Assembly: GCA_012798435.1 (NCBI GenBank)
Contig: JAAZNF010000056.1
Location: forward strand, 1 to 64,000
Direction of reading: 5' to 3'
Source of the DNA: Myxococcales bacterium
Lineage (GTDB): Bacteria > Myxococcota > B64-G9
DNA: 64,000 nt
Shown here: positions 34,159-42,909 of the stretch, one piece after another
How positions within the stretch are numbered: the stretch's first letter is position 1
Layout: each line of letters opens with the position of its first letter
The notes under the pieces: generated by a model
What the model was told of the DNA's origin: nothing
The model's input: the letters and a program-made list of their open reading frames with translations, nothing else
Databases searched by the model: none
Program-made: the position numbers and the translations under genes

Positions 34159-35547
34159 ATGCGCGCTCGACGAGATCATGCGCCGTTGGTGCTTGTCCTG
34201 CTGGCGCTTTCGGGGCTCTGCCCATCCCCGGCCGGGGCCGCCGAGGTGGCGCTGGTCGAGGACGCCGACGGCAGCATCAACAACGCCATCGTCACCCCCA
34301 ACGTCTACCTGTCCAAGGCGGCCTGCGCCTTCTACCAGAGCCACCCCGACCGCTACGACGCCCTGTTCGTGTTCACCTCCATCCCGCAGAACTTCATGAC
34401 CAACGTGCAACAGGGCTGGACGGTGAAACAGTACCAGCAGGGCATCGGCCGCGTCGCCTACGATCAGACCGCGGCCTTCTGCTCGGGCTCCGGGCGGCTG
34501 CGCATGACGGTGAAGATGGGGGATCTCAACATCCTGCCGGCCGACCCCGACGACCGCTACACCGGCATCCCCTTCTACGCCCTGAGCGGCATCCAGCTCA
34601 TGGGCCACGAGTTCGGCCACCACTGGCTGGCGGCGGTGACTTTCCAGAAGGAAGACGGGATCCGCCACTGCCTGCTGCGCGGTTTCGAGCCCAGCGGCGA
34701 ACCGCAATCCGGCGACTGTGACGGCTACCAGCCGGGGAGCTTCAACCAGCACTGGTCATACTATTTCAACTCCGGCTCGCTGATGTACGGCAGCATGATC
34801 GAGGACCAGGGCGGCGGCAGTTTCCGCCTCACCTACGCAAACCCCAAGTACAGTCCGCTCGACCAGTACCTCATGGGGCTGCGCGCTCCGGAGGAGGTGG
34901 GGCCGCTCTTTCTGGTGGACACCGGCGACCTCAGCGGCTCCGCTTCGCTGCCCATCCAGCCGGGGCAGAGCGCCACCGTGCAGGGCGTGCGGGTGGACTT
35001 TACGGTGCAAGACATCATCCGGGCCGAGGGCCCGCGGGTGCCGGAGCGCGAGCCGTGCCACTGGAAGGCGGCCTTCCTCATCGTTCACGCGGCCGGCACG
35101 CCGCCCAGCGCCGCCGACATCGAGCGGGTGGAGCGCTACCGGCTGCGCTGGGAGCGGTTCTACGACGAGGCCACCGACCAGCGCGGCTCGTTCGACACCA
35201 CGCTCGCGGGCACCGGTGCCGGCACGCCCACCTGCCCCGCGGGCGAGACGCCGGACGGCGGGCTCGATGGCGGCTACGACGGCGCCGCGGATGCCGGAGA
35301 TGACGCCGGCGCCGACGCGGCAGACGGCGGAGCCGACGCCGGCGCCGACCCGGGGAGCGACGCCAGCGTGGACGGCGGGGCGGACGCCGGCCGGGACGCC
35401 GGGGAGGACGCGGGCTCCGATGCCGGCCTGGACGCGGGTGGTGACAGCGGTGCCGGCAGCGGTTCGGGGTGCGGTTGCGGCAGCGTTGGCGGTCCGGCGG
35501 GGCTCCTCTCACTCGGCCTGCTGCTCGGGCTCAGGAGGCGGCGATGA
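34159..35547 (+). CDS. Secreted metalloprotease-like protein with Asp-rich stalk and MYXO-CTERM tail
   Basis: A 462-residue surface protein. Signal peptide (cut near AGAA-EV), a catalytic-type domain with a zinc motif His150-Glu151-Phe-Gly-His154 (GHEFGHHW), then SPLDQYLMGLR about 85 residues later, a region often seen downstream of HExxH in such myxobacterial proteins. An Asp/Gly/Ala stalk covers about 358-428, and a sorting tail GSGCGCGS plus hydrophobic helix plus Arg4 ends the protein, matching the MYXO-CTERM pattern that retains proteins at the cell surface. The third zinc ligand cannot be fixed by eye. Its stop overlaps the next start by ATGA (35544-35547). Probably an anchored protease; substrates unknown. 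Confidence 0.85.
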   Translation: MRARRDHAPLVLVLLALSGLCPSPAGAAEVALVEDADGSINNAIVTPNVYLSKAACAFYQSHPDRYDALFVFTSIPQNFMTNVQQGWTVKQYQQGIGRVAYDQTAAFCSGSGRLRMTVKMGDLNILPADPDDRYTGIPFYALSGIQLMGHEFGHHWLAAVTFQKEDGIRHCLLRGFEPSGEPQSGDCDGYQPGSFNQHWSYYFNSGSLMYGSMIEDQGGGSFRLTYANPKYSPLDQYLMGLRAPEEVGPLFLVDTGDLSGSASLPIQPGQSATVQGVRVDFTVQDIIRAEGPRVPEREPCHWKAAFLIVHAAGTPPSAADIERVERYRLRWERFYDEATDQRGSFDTTLAGTGAGTPTCPAGETPDGGLDGGYDGAADAGDDAGADAADGGADAGADPGSDASVDGGADAGRDAGEDAGSDAGLDAGGDSGAGSGSGCGCGSVGGPAGLLSLGLLLGLRRRR

Positions 35548-36503
35548 GACGACAACGGGTTGCCGCTCTTCTGGTGTGCGCGGCGCTGTCGGCCTGCCGG
35601 ACGGAGGAGAAGCCGGCGTCGCAGGCTCCGTCCCCCGCCCCGGCGACGGTCCCCGCCTCGCCCAACCCCGACCTGGGCATAAAGATCGTCAAGGCCGGCG
35701 ACAACCCGGCGCGCGCGCCCGGCCCCAAGGGCATCATGGTGGACATGGGCATGACCGAGGTGCGCGTCCTGCTGTTGAACCCCGCGGGGGCGGCGGCCGA
35801 GGCGGGTTTCGCGCCCGGGGACGTCATCCTGGCCGCGGACGGCAAGGACGTCGACTCCGAGGAGGCGCTGCAGCGCATCCTGCAAGACGCCGCCGGCCGC
35901 GAGCTGGTGTACGAGGTGCGTCACGGGGAGGAGCTCCTCACCCTGCGCATGGCCACGCGCGACCCCGGCTGGCTGGTGCTCTCTGGCGACACCTTCCGCG
36001 GGTTCCTCATCTCGCGGCTCCAGCAGAAGTCGATGGACGCCGAGCTGCCGCCGGGGAAACACGCCCCCGAGCTCGAGCTGCCGGGCTTCGACCACGACGT
36101 CTTCCGCCTGAGCGCGCTGCGCGAGCGCCCGGCCGCGCTCATCTTCTTCGGCACCTTCTCCGAGCCCTGCTACGCCCACTTGCAGGAACTCTCCAAGGTG
36201 TGCCGCGCCCGGCCCGAGCTGGCCTGCGCCGCGGTGGACACCATGGAGATCTTCACCGCGGTGGGAAAGACCGCGGCCTTCGCCAAGGAGCTTCTCCGGG
36301 TGCGGAAAGAGATGTGGCCGGAGCTCCCGCTCGGCGTCGACCTGTTCTCGGAGGGCGAGCGGCGCTTCGGGGTGCGGCGGCTACCGGCGATCTTGCTACT
36401 GCGCGCCGGCGGGCAGGTGGCCGAGCGCTTCGACGGGCCGCTCGCCGATCCCCCGGCACAGCTTCGCGGAGCCGTGGCGCGGCTGCTCGAAGAGAAGAAC
36501 TGA
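35544..36503 (+). CDS. PDZ and thioredoxin-like lipoprotein
   Basis: A 319-residue predicted lipoprotein (lipobox L-S-A-C18). A Pro/Ala linker is followed by a PDZ domain at about 62-135 (VRVLLLNPAGAAAEAGFAPGDVILAADGKDV), here cited as GFAPGDVILAADGKDV, and a thioredoxin/AhpC-TSA-like fold at about 172-310 (GKHAPELELPGFD, AALIFFGTFSEPC, RRLPAILLLRAGG with the cis-Pro). The active-site CxxC is replaced by Ser206-Glu-Pro-Cys209, so normal dithiol chemistry is unlikely; binding or monothiol roles are possible. It overlaps the metalloprotease gene by 4 bases, suggesting joint function, perhaps substrate handling or folding for the protease. Confidence 0.82.
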   Translation: MRRQRVAALLVCAALSACRTEEKPASQAPSPAPATVPASPNPDLGIKIVKAGDNPARAPGPKGIMVDMGMTEVRVLLLNPAGAAAEAGFAPGDVILAADGKDVDSEEALQRILQDAAGRELVYEVRHGEELLTLRMATRDPGWLVLSGDTFRGFLISRLQQKSMDAELPPGKHAPELELPGFDHDVFRLSALRERPAALIFFGTFSEPCYAHLQELSKVCRARPELACAAVDTMEIFTAVGKTAAFAKELLRVRKEMWPELPLGVDLFSEGERRFGVRRLPAILLLRAGGQVAERFDGPLADPPAQLRGAVARLLEEKN

Positions 36504-36531
36504 CGAGCCATCAAAAAACTGCACGCAAATC

Positions 36532-36573
36532 GCGTCTGACCGCGCTTGCTCTGGCGGCATCGCGGTCAGACGC
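36532..36573. repeat. 13-base-pair perfect inverted repeat
   Basis: GCGTCTGACCGCG at 36532-36544 and its exact complement at 36561-36573 enclose a 16-base loop. It lies between convergent genes (ends at 36503 and 36754). Neither strand has a T-run next to the stem, so it is not a standard terminator, although a Rho-independent-like or protein-binding role remains possible. The rest of this 250-base gap holds the dispersed repeat described separately. Confidence 0.7.
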
Positions 36574-36618
36574 ACTTTCAGGACGCGAGGGTACTCCTGG
36601 GATAACCAGAGCATGCCT

Positions 36619-36693
36619 GCATGCTCTTCATATCAGCGGACGTTGCCGAAGCTCGGCCACTGTCAAAGCGAGCGCAGCGAGTCACGGGGTGAC
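36619..36693 (+). repeat. Dispersed imperfect repeat, copy 1
   Basis: About 70 bases shared with the reverse complement of 42256-42322. The first 22 bases (starting GCATGCTCTTCATATCAG) are identical, followed by TGCCGAAGCTCGG and GCGAGCGCAGCGAGTC, also identical, separated by short variable stretches. It is non-coding and sits in the gap between convergent genes. Confidence 0.8.
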
Positions 36694-36753
36694 CGAAGGA
36701 CCAGACCGCCAGAGCCGCGCGGAGGCTACGCACGGCCAGGTGCAGGCGGGAGG

Positions 36754-37758
36754 TTACTTCCCGGCGGGATGGATGTCGGCCTCGAGATCGAAGTCGGTGG
36801 CGACGTTCTGGGTCTGTCCCCCGGCCTTGACGGTCATGGCCATGGAAGTCTTCATGCTCATCTTGGAGGTCGGCACCAGCTGACCCAGATCGATGCCCAT
36901 GGTCCCGCTGCCCGCGCTCTTGAGGTAGCTCAAGTTGACCTCGGCCTCGGCGGGCAGGTTGGGGGCCCGCATGGCCTGGGCCGGGGCGTTCTGGGTGATG
37001 GACACCTCCATGGAGAGCTTGTCACCGTCGCGCTGCTTGAGGGTGTAGGTGGCCACCTGGGACATGGAGATGGCGGTGGTGCGCACCGGCATGGTCACCT
37101 CCCAGCGCGCGCCCAGGCCCACCGGCTCCTCGGGGAACGGCGCGCACATCTGGCGCACCTGCTGACGCACGTCCTCGACCATCTGGGAGATCTGCGCGGG
37201 CGCTCCGGCGGGCATCTCGACGTCGGCGTCCAGCACCATGCCGCGCGGATCCACCACCGCGAACCCGTGCATGCCCACCACCTTGTTGATCTCCTGGGTC
37301 ACGGAGCTCTCCACCTGCGGCAGCACGTTGGCGGTAGGCAGGGTCTTCGCCCCCTCCAGCTTGAACTCGTAGCGCAGCGCGCCATTCTCCTGGATGCTCT
37401 TGTGGTCGATGCTCATGCTCATGGAGATGCCGGGGAGCTTGATCTGCGGAGTGGCGGTGTCGCCCATGGTCATGTTCATGGCCATGCGCATGACCATCTC
37501 CAGGTCCGAGCGTTTGCCGGCGGCGAAGCGGTAGCGCAGCTTCTCGCGGGGCTCGGCGCCCGGGTCCAGCACCTTGACCGTCACCGCCGCCGGTTGCGGC
37601 GCCGGCGCGGCGTCGCCCAGCGCGGCCTTCTCCGGTCCGGCCGGCGCGGGGACCGGGGCGGGGGCAGGCTGTGAGGAAACCGGCTCCTTCTCCTTGCATG
37701 AGCAGGCCAGGACCAACGAAAGCGTCATCAGGACGGAAAGAAAGAGCGACTGTTTCAT
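36754..37758 (-). CDS. Met-rich lipoprotein of unknown function
   Basis: A 334-residue predicted lipoprotein. ATG at 37758 is preferred for its AAGGAG ribosome site and signal peptide with lipobox V-L-A-C19; the frame extends upstream without these. A Pro/Ala linker (about 22-60) leads to a beta-rich domain with many Met residues, including MVMRMAMNMTMGD, ISMSMSIDH and MSMKTSMAMTV. This texture is like the DUF6263 group of lipoproteins as I remember it; no function is known. One cysteine pair only (SCK, MCAPF). It is divergent from the beta-helix lipoprotein at 37878. Confidence 0.78.
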   Translation of the reverse strand: MKQSLFLSVLMTLSLVLACSCKEKEPVSSQPAPAPVPAPAGPEKAALGDAAPAPQPAAVTVKVLDPGAEPREKLRYRFAAGKRSDLEMVMRMAMNMTMGDTATPQIKLPGISMSMSIDHKSIQENGALRYEFKLEGAKTLPTANVLPQVESSVTQEINKVVGMHGFAVVDPRGMVLDADVEMPAGAPAQISQMVEDVRQQVRQMCAPFPEEPVGLGARWEVTMPVRTTAISMSQVATYTLKQRDGDKLSMEVSITQNAPAQAMRAPNLPAEAEVNLSYLKSAGSGTMGIDLGQLVPTSKMSMKTSMAMTVKAGGQTQNVATDFDLEADIHPAGK

Positions 37759-37877
37759 CCATGTCTCCTTGAAGGGATTTCTTTCGGGTACGGCCGCTCC
37801 GTACCACGCCTTGGGACGGAAGACAAACTCTGTTTTCAGGTTTGCTCGGTCCCCAAAGGTTGAATACACTGGCCCTG

Positions 37878-39773
37878 GTGAAACCCGCTTCAGGCCACCG
37901 TGCGATCCTCGCGTTGCTCATGCTGAGCCTGGCCGGTTGCACGACGGATTTTGCGCTCGGGCCACCGTACCTCCCCTGCGCCCCGGACGGGTCCTGCCGA
38001 AGCGGTTGCCATTGTCTGGACGGGAAGGTGTGCGTGCCGCAGGATCCCTTCGCCGGCCCCGAGGCCTGCGCCGATCCCGATCGCATCCGTTGCCAGGAGA
38101 ACCGTGATTGCCTCGCGGTCGGCTGCACCTGCCGCGGCGGGTATTGCGAGCCGGGCGTGCCCGGGGCCGATCCGGCGCTATGCCAGCCGGGAGAACCGCC
38201 GTTCTCCTGCGTCGAGCCCGGCGAGATCATCCTGGTGGACAGCGAGCTGGATGGCGTGCAGGCGGGCAACGCCACCACCCTGCGCCGCGCCCTGGAGATG
38301 GCCGCGGCCCGCCCCGGCCCGCGCCGGATCGCCTTCTCCCAGACGGTGCAAGAGATCCTTGTGAACTCGGCGCTGCCACCCGTGCCCTCGCTGTGCGTGC
38401 TCGACGGGTACAACAGCCACGAGGCCACCCCGGTCATCATCCAGCCCTCCTCGGCGACGGGGGCCGAGTTCGACGGCCTGACCATCGACGGCGCCGGGAT
38501 CATCGTCCTCCACCTGCGCGTCCAGGGCTTCAACGGAGCGGGCGTGCGCGTGCGGCCGGGAAGCGACGGCGTGCACCTGTACCGGCTGGATCTGCGCGAA
38601 AACGGCCTGGGCCTCTCGGTGGGCGGGCCCGAGGCCAAGACCACGCGCGTGTATCTCTCTCGTCTGCTCGAGATCCCGTCGGGGTCCTGCCTGCCCGAGG
38701 AGATCCACGATGGTAGCGAGGCTGCCGCGCTCTACGACGTCCACCGGGTGGTAGCGAACCGTCAGGGCGGCGTCCGCATCGAAAACGCCGACGACGTCCT
38801 CATCGAGGGCGCCTGGGTGGGGTTTTCCAACCTGCCGGCCGACCTCGACGGGTGGCACAACCCCGCCCTGGGCAACGGCGGTGACGGGATCCTCCTCGAC
38901 GGCGTGCACCGGGCCCACCTGGGCGCGCTCCACCTTCCCGAGCAGGCAGCGCAGCGTCTCCTGTGGGACGGGCCCTCGTCGCTGGCGGCGGGGCGCGCGG
39001 GCGAGGCAGCCATCCACCTCGTTCGCAGCGGAGACATCCGCCTGCATGGCGTGCAAGTCAACGACACCCCGGTGTTCGATCCCTACGACGAGTCCGGCGG
39101 GCCGGGGCTGGTCATCGAGGAGAACGACGGCTCGGTGTGGTACGGCGGGACCGCCGCCGATCGCGACGCCGCCGGCTGGCAGCTCAACATCGTCCACACC
39201 GAGACCACCACCGGGATCCTGGTGAGAAATCCCGGGGCGCCGGTGTGGCTGCGCGGCATCCAGGTCCAGTGCTACTGGGGGTTCTGCAACCTACCCGCGC
39301 TCGATTTCGTGGCGCCGCAAGGGCAGGTCACGCTGGCGCACTTCTCCGTGGTGGGGGAGTTCCGTGTGCCGCCGCTGCGGGCCTCCGGCCCGGGCGGGAT
39401 GTCGGCGACGAACTGCCTGTTCAAGAACGACCTCTCCGGGTCCGAGGCGAGCGACACGCTGGTCCAGGTGGAGGGCGACGTCCAGGTGGCGTTTCAAAGC
39501 CTGGTGCGCTGGAATCTGCCAGAGCTGTGCACCGGATTCTCCTGCGGCAACGTCACGGTCTCGAAAGACATGATCTTCTTCAATGCCGCTCCCGGCTGTT
39601 TCACGGTCAACAACAGCGCCGCCTGGCCCGACACACCGCAGTGTCCGGGCGTGGACATCGGCCAGGACTTGGGGCTGGACCTCAACGGCATCGGCGACGG
39701 TGACTTCGTGTGCGCTCCGGACGTCGGCTGCTTCGAGTGTCAGAGCACCGCCTGCCGGGCGGCCTGTCCCTGA
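37878..39773 (+). CDS. Lipoprotein with predicted right-handed beta-helix
   Basis: A 631-residue predicted lipoprotein. GTG at 37878 is chosen because it opens the signal peptide directly (lipobox S-L-A-G-C21); an in-frame TTG at 37842 is the alternative. A Cys-rich N-terminal region (about 22-105) with 'CRSGCHCLDGKVC' type modules precedes a long region of short repeated strands (about 115-560), such as GAGIIVLHLRVQGFNGAGV, VHLYRLDLRENGLGLSV and NAIG-like turns, typical of a pectate-lyase-like parallel beta-helix. The C-terminus has another Cys cluster (CFECQSTACRAAC). No catalytic residues are recognisable; polysaccharide binding or cleavage is a guess. Confidence 0.78.
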   Translation: MKPASGHRAILALLMLSLAGCTTDFALGPPYLPCAPDGSCRSGCHCLDGKVCVPQDPFAGPEACADPDRIRCQENRDCLAVGCTCRGGYCEPGVPGADPALCQPGEPPFSCVEPGEIILVDSELDGVQAGNATTLRRALEMAAARPGPRRIAFSQTVQEILVNSALPPVPSLCVLDGYNSHEATPVIIQPSSATGAEFDGLTIDGAGIIVLHLRVQGFNGAGVRVRPGSDGVHLYRLDLRENGLGLSVGGPEAKTTRVYLSRLLEIPSGSCLPEEIHDGSEAAALYDVHRVVANRQGGVRIENADDVLIEGAWVGFSNLPADLDGWHNPALGNGGDGILLDGVHRAHLGALHLPEQAAQRLLWDGPSSLAAGRAGEAAIHLVRSGDIRLHGVQVNDTPVFDPYDESGGPGLVIEENDGSVWYGGTAADRDAAGWQLNIVHTETTTGILVRNPGAPVWLRGIQVQCYWGFCNLPALDFVAPQGQVTLAHFSVVGEFRVPPLRASGPGGMSATNCLFKNDLSGSEASDTLVQVEGDVQVAFQSLVRWNLPELCTGFSCGNVTVSKDMIFFNAAPGCFTVNNSAAWPDTPQCPGVDIGQDLGLDLNGIGDGDFVCAPDVGCFECQSTACRAACP

Positions 39774-39844
39774 ACCCGCGACCCGTTCGCGAAGAAAAGG
39801 CACTCGACCCCACATTCCGCCGCTGGCTTTCGGAGGTTTTCATC

Positions 39845-40213
39845 ATGACGAGGAACTTGTTGTTGATGTCATCCCTTGTCCTGGGATTCCTGGTTGGATT
39901 TTTCGCCGGTCGAGCGTTCGAGAGTCGGGAGAGTCGGTATCAACGGCAGGTCTTGGAGGAGGACGGCTGGAATCGGATCCCGATCGTGGTTGTCAACCGG
40001 GACGTGGAACGGGGACGGGAGATCGAGGTGGAGATGCTGGCCCAGTACGAGGTCCCTGAGCGATTCCTCACCGAGAACGTCATCACCTCGGATCGGGCAA
40101 CGGAATTCGTCGGACGACGCCTCAGGGGATCGTTGCGCCGCGGAGACTTCCTGCGCGAGAGCGACCTCGAACCGGCGGAGAAAGCGCCACAAGCATCGCC
40201 TGGCGCTCCATGA
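39845..40213 (+). CDS. Small SAF-domain membrane protein (CpaB-like)
   Basis: A 122-residue protein with one N-terminal membrane helix or uncleaved signal (LLLMSSLVLGFLVGFFAG) and a single SAF domain (about 45-110): IPIVVVNRDVERGREI, EMLAQYEVPERFL, and GRRLRGSLRRGDFL. SAF domains occur in FlgA and pilus-assembly CpaB. The domain is intact but short, with none of the C-terminal parts of CpaB. No pilus or flagellar genes are adjacent. GGAGG lies 9 bases before the ATG. A periplasmic carbohydrate- or peptidoglycan-contact role would fit the family, but this is inference. Confidence 0.82.
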   Translation: MTRNLLLMSSLVLGFLVGFFAGRAFESRESRYQRQVLEEDGWNRIPIVVVNRDVERGREIEVEMLAQYEVPERFLTENVITSDRATEFVGRRLRGSLRRGDFLRESDLEPAEKAPQASPGAP

Positions 40214-40308
40214 GCGGCATGCCCGCAATGTGGCGCGAGGCGGTTGCCCTCGAGGCCGGTTGATTGTCCGGCGCCCAGACCGTATCCTGATGGTGGATGG
40301 AGGAAGCC

Positions 40309-42099
40309 ATGCGCAGGAACTGCCTTTGTGTTTTTATGTGCCTGGGGCTCGTGTCGGCCTGTGGCGGCGGCGGGACCTCGCCGGACAAGTGTCAGAATGT
40401 CAAATGCAACACCCCGCCGGGCGCCACCTGCGACGGCAAGCAGCGGCTGACCTACGCTCCGACCGGCACCTGCGTCGACGGCGGCTGCGTGTACGATCCC
40501 CGGCCCGAGCTGTGCGCGGTCGCCTGCCGCGACGGGGAGTGCGTGAGCGATCTGTGCGCGGGCGTGAGCTGCGACGTCCCCCCCAAGCCATCCTGCGAGG
40601 GCGACACGCTGGTGAGCTACGCCCAGCCGGGGACCTGCGATCCCGCCACGGGTTTTTGCAGCTACAGCGCCTCGCGCGAGGCTTGCCCGGCCGCCTGCCA
40701 GGACGGCGCTTGCACCGGCTGCACCCGCGACGACGATTGTCCCGCCGACCCGCCGCGCTGCCTGGACGGCACCCTGCTCGAGACCAGCACTCCCCGCTGC
40801 CAGGCGGGCGTGTGCTCGCAGGTGACGCAGAAGACCGACTGCGCCGCCTCCAACCGGCTGTGCCAGAACGGCGCCTGCGCCGGGAGTTCACTGCGCGCGC
40901 CGCGGGCCGGCGAGGTGATCGTGAGCGAGTTTCTGGCCAACCCGCAGGCGGTGGCCGACAACCTGGGCGAGTGGTTCGAGGTCCGCTCGCTGGCCGCGGT
41001 CACCTTGGAGATGTCCGGGGTGCGCGTCGGCGACGAGGGCACCTCCGGCTTCACCGTCTCGCCGGCGGCCAGCCTGCCGCTCGCCCCGGGCGGGATCCTG
41101 GTGCTGGGCATCAACGGCGATCTGGCCACGAACGGCGGCGTCACCGTGGACTACGACTACGCCTCTTTCGCGCTCGCGAACGGGAGCGACAGCGTCCGCC
41201 TCATCGCCCCCGACGGCACCCTCATCGACGCCGTGCGCTACGACACGGCCGCCGGCTGGAGCATCTCCGCCGGCCGCTCGCTCCGCCTGGACGAGGAGTT
41301 GCTGGACGCCGAGCTCAACGACGATCCGGCGGCCTGGTGCCCGGTGCTCGAGAGCTACGGCCTCGGCGACGGGGGCACGCCTGGCGCGCCTGGCGGCACC
41401 TGCCTGGAGTGCCAGACCGCCGCCGACTGCGAGAGCGTCTCGCCCCAGTGTCAGGACAGCCTGCACCTGCTGCAGTTTACGGCCCGCTGCGACGCCGGGG
41501 CGTGCCGCCAAGACGTGACGACGGTGGATTGCAGCGAGAGCGGGCGGGTGTGCCAGGGCGGTGCCTGCGTCAGTCCCTACCGGCCGCCGGCGGCCGGGGA
41601 GCTCGTGGTGAGCGAGTTCATGGCCGATCCCTCGAAGGTGAACGACGCGGTGGGGGAGTGGTTCGAGCTCGCCAACCTCACCGACGAGCGGCTCACCTTG
41701 GCGGGCCTGACGGTGCACGACGACGGCTCGAACCGCTTCAGCGTGCCGGCCGACTCGCAGCTCACCATCGGCCCGCGCGCGCGGCTGGTCTTCGCCATCA
41801 ACGGCGACTTCGCGCAAAACGGCGGGCTCAAGCCGGACTACGTGTACTCGAGCTTCACCCTGGCCAACAGCGCCGACGCCATCGTGCTCGAACTCCCCGA
41901 CGTCGGAGTGATCGATGCCGTGCGCTACAGCGTCTCCGGCGGCTGGGCCATCGCGGCGGGGAAGTCGCTCCAGCTTCGCGAGAACTTCCTCGACGCGAAC
42001 GCCAACGACGACCCGACGCACTGGTGCCAGACCACCCTCAGCTACGGCGCCGGCGACCTCGGCACCCCGGGCGCACTGAACACGAGCTGCGCCAACTGA
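40309..42099 (+). CDS. Cys-rich lipoprotein with two lamin-tail domains
   Basis: A 596-residue predicted lipoprotein. ATG at 40309 has GGAGG six bases upstream; the ATG at 40297 is ignored. Lipobox V-S-A-C18. A Cys-rich region (about 25-195) with repeated C-x-N-V-x-C and C-x-D-G-x-C modules precedes two lamin-tail (LTD) domains (about 198-365 and 425-590). They share the phrases GEVIVSEFLANP / GELVVSEFMADP, GEWFEV / GEWFEL, VLGINGDLATNGG / VFAINGDFAQNGG and IDAVRY, clearly a duplication. LTD domains in bacteria occur in surface and nuclease-linked proteins. Function is unknown; adhesion or structural display is plausible. Confidence 0.85.
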   Translation: MRRNCLCVFMCLGLVSACGGGGTSPDKCQNVKCNTPPGATCDGKQRLTYAPTGTCVDGGCVYDPRPELCAVACRDGECVSDLCAGVSCDVPPKPSCEGDTLVSYAQPGTCDPATGFCSYSASREACPAACQDGACTGCTRDDDCPADPPRCLDGTLLETSTPRCQAGVCSQVTQKTDCAASNRLCQNGACAGSSLRAPRAGEVIVSEFLANPQAVADNLGEWFEVRSLAAVTLEMSGVRVGDEGTSGFTVSPAASLPLAPGGILVLGINGDLATNGGVTVDYDYASFALANGSDSVRLIAPDGTLIDAVRYDTAAGWSISAGRSLRLDEELLDAELNDDPAAWCPVLESYGLGDGGTPGAPGGTCLECQTAADCESVSPQCQDSLHLLQFTARCDAGACRQDVTTVDCSESGRVCQGGACVSPYRPPAAGELVVSEFMADPSKVNDAVGEWFELANLTDERLTLAGLTVHDDGSNRFSVPADSQLTIGPRARLVFAINGDFAQNGGLKPDYVYSSFTLANSADAIVLELPDVGVIDAVRYSVSGGWAIAAGKSLQLRENFLDANANDDPTHWCQTTLSYGAGDLGTPGALNTSCAN

Positions 42100-42255
42100 C
42101 GTCCCTGCCGGACGCGAGTGCGGGCGGACGCCACATTCCAACTCGTCGCGCACACACGAGGCTTTTGAGCCTGAGCCTTCGCGCGCGATCTCGGATTCTA
42201 CGCCCTCGAGCAGCCTTCGCTCGGCCTGCGCCGTCAAGAGCCTACGGTCGCTTTG

Positions 42256-42322
42256 CGACTCGCTGCGCTCGCCCTGGACGGCAACCGAGCTTCGGCAGAA
42301 TCCGCTGATATGAAGAGCATGC
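42256..42322 (-). repeat. Dispersed imperfect repeat, copy 2, in a 357-base gap
   Basis: Reverse-complement copy of the repeat at 36619-36693. It lies inside 42100-42456, a 357-base gap between convergent genes. No gene was seen in the gap: frames there are short and lack ribosome sites. Other than the repeat, the gap holds a short AGGCTTTTGAGCCT hairpin near 42160. Confidence 0.78.
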
Positions 42323-42456
42323 GGACATGTTCTTCCTGCTCCGGAAGAACCCTTTTCATTCTGTCGAACGCCTGGCCGCAAGGCCCCTGCCCCCATCGCG
42401 CCCAGGCGAATGTGCGTTCTGTGAGGGTCTTCCCGTGATGCCGAAAGAGCGAGAGC

Positions 42457-42873
42457 CTACTTGATGCCCAGGACGGCCCGCAGCTCCTTGACCTTCTCGA
42501 AGTACTCGTCGCGCGTGTACGGCTGGTTGAGGATGCAGAAGTCGCGGCGTCCCAGCCCCACGCAGCCGAAGCAGTAGGTGCAGTCGATGCAGTTCTCGCA
42601 CAGCTCGAGGTAGGAGCTGCCGCTGCAGTTTGTGCACTCCCGGCAATAGGCGCAGTGGTGGCAGTGGCGGCAGTTCTTCGAGTGCGTCACGTGCGAGCAC
42701 TCCTGGCAGGCCTTGGCGTGGGTGCAGCGGTAGCAGCGCTCGCAGTCCTCGCAGAACATGCAGCTCGAGCACTGCACGCAGCGCTTGCTCTCGAACGAGC
42801 CGGGGTTGGAGGCCTCCTGCGAGAACTCCTTGCGCAAGCGGTCCAGCGCCCGCTGGAAATCCTGCCGGTTCAT
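42457..42873 (-). CDS. Cys-rich CxxC-ladder protein
   Basis: A 138-residue cytoplasmic protein with 21 cysteines and several histidines between residues 32 and 113, most of them spaced exactly three apart (C-x2-C repeated: CVQCSSCMFCEDCERC, then CRHCHHCAYCRECTNC and CENCIDCTYCFGC). The N-terminal 25 residues and the C-terminal tail (YTRDEYFEKVKELRAVLG) are charged helices. I recall similar deltaproteobacterial proteins mislabelled as 'Caib/baif family'. No signal peptide is present, so a metal-binding (zinc or iron-sulfur) or storage role is plausible. It is in the same direction as 42910 with a 36-base gap. Confidence 0.83.
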   Translation of the reverse strand: MNRQDFQRALDRLRKEFSQEASNPGSFESKRCVQCSSCMFCEDCERCYRCTHAKACQECSHVTHSKNCRHCHHCAYCRECTNCSGSSYLELCENCIDCTYCFGCVGLGRRDFCILNQPYTRDEYFEKVKELRAVLGIK

Positions 42874-42909
42874 GCCGTCTCCCTTCCTGTGCCGTCGTTG
42901 CCCGGCGGC

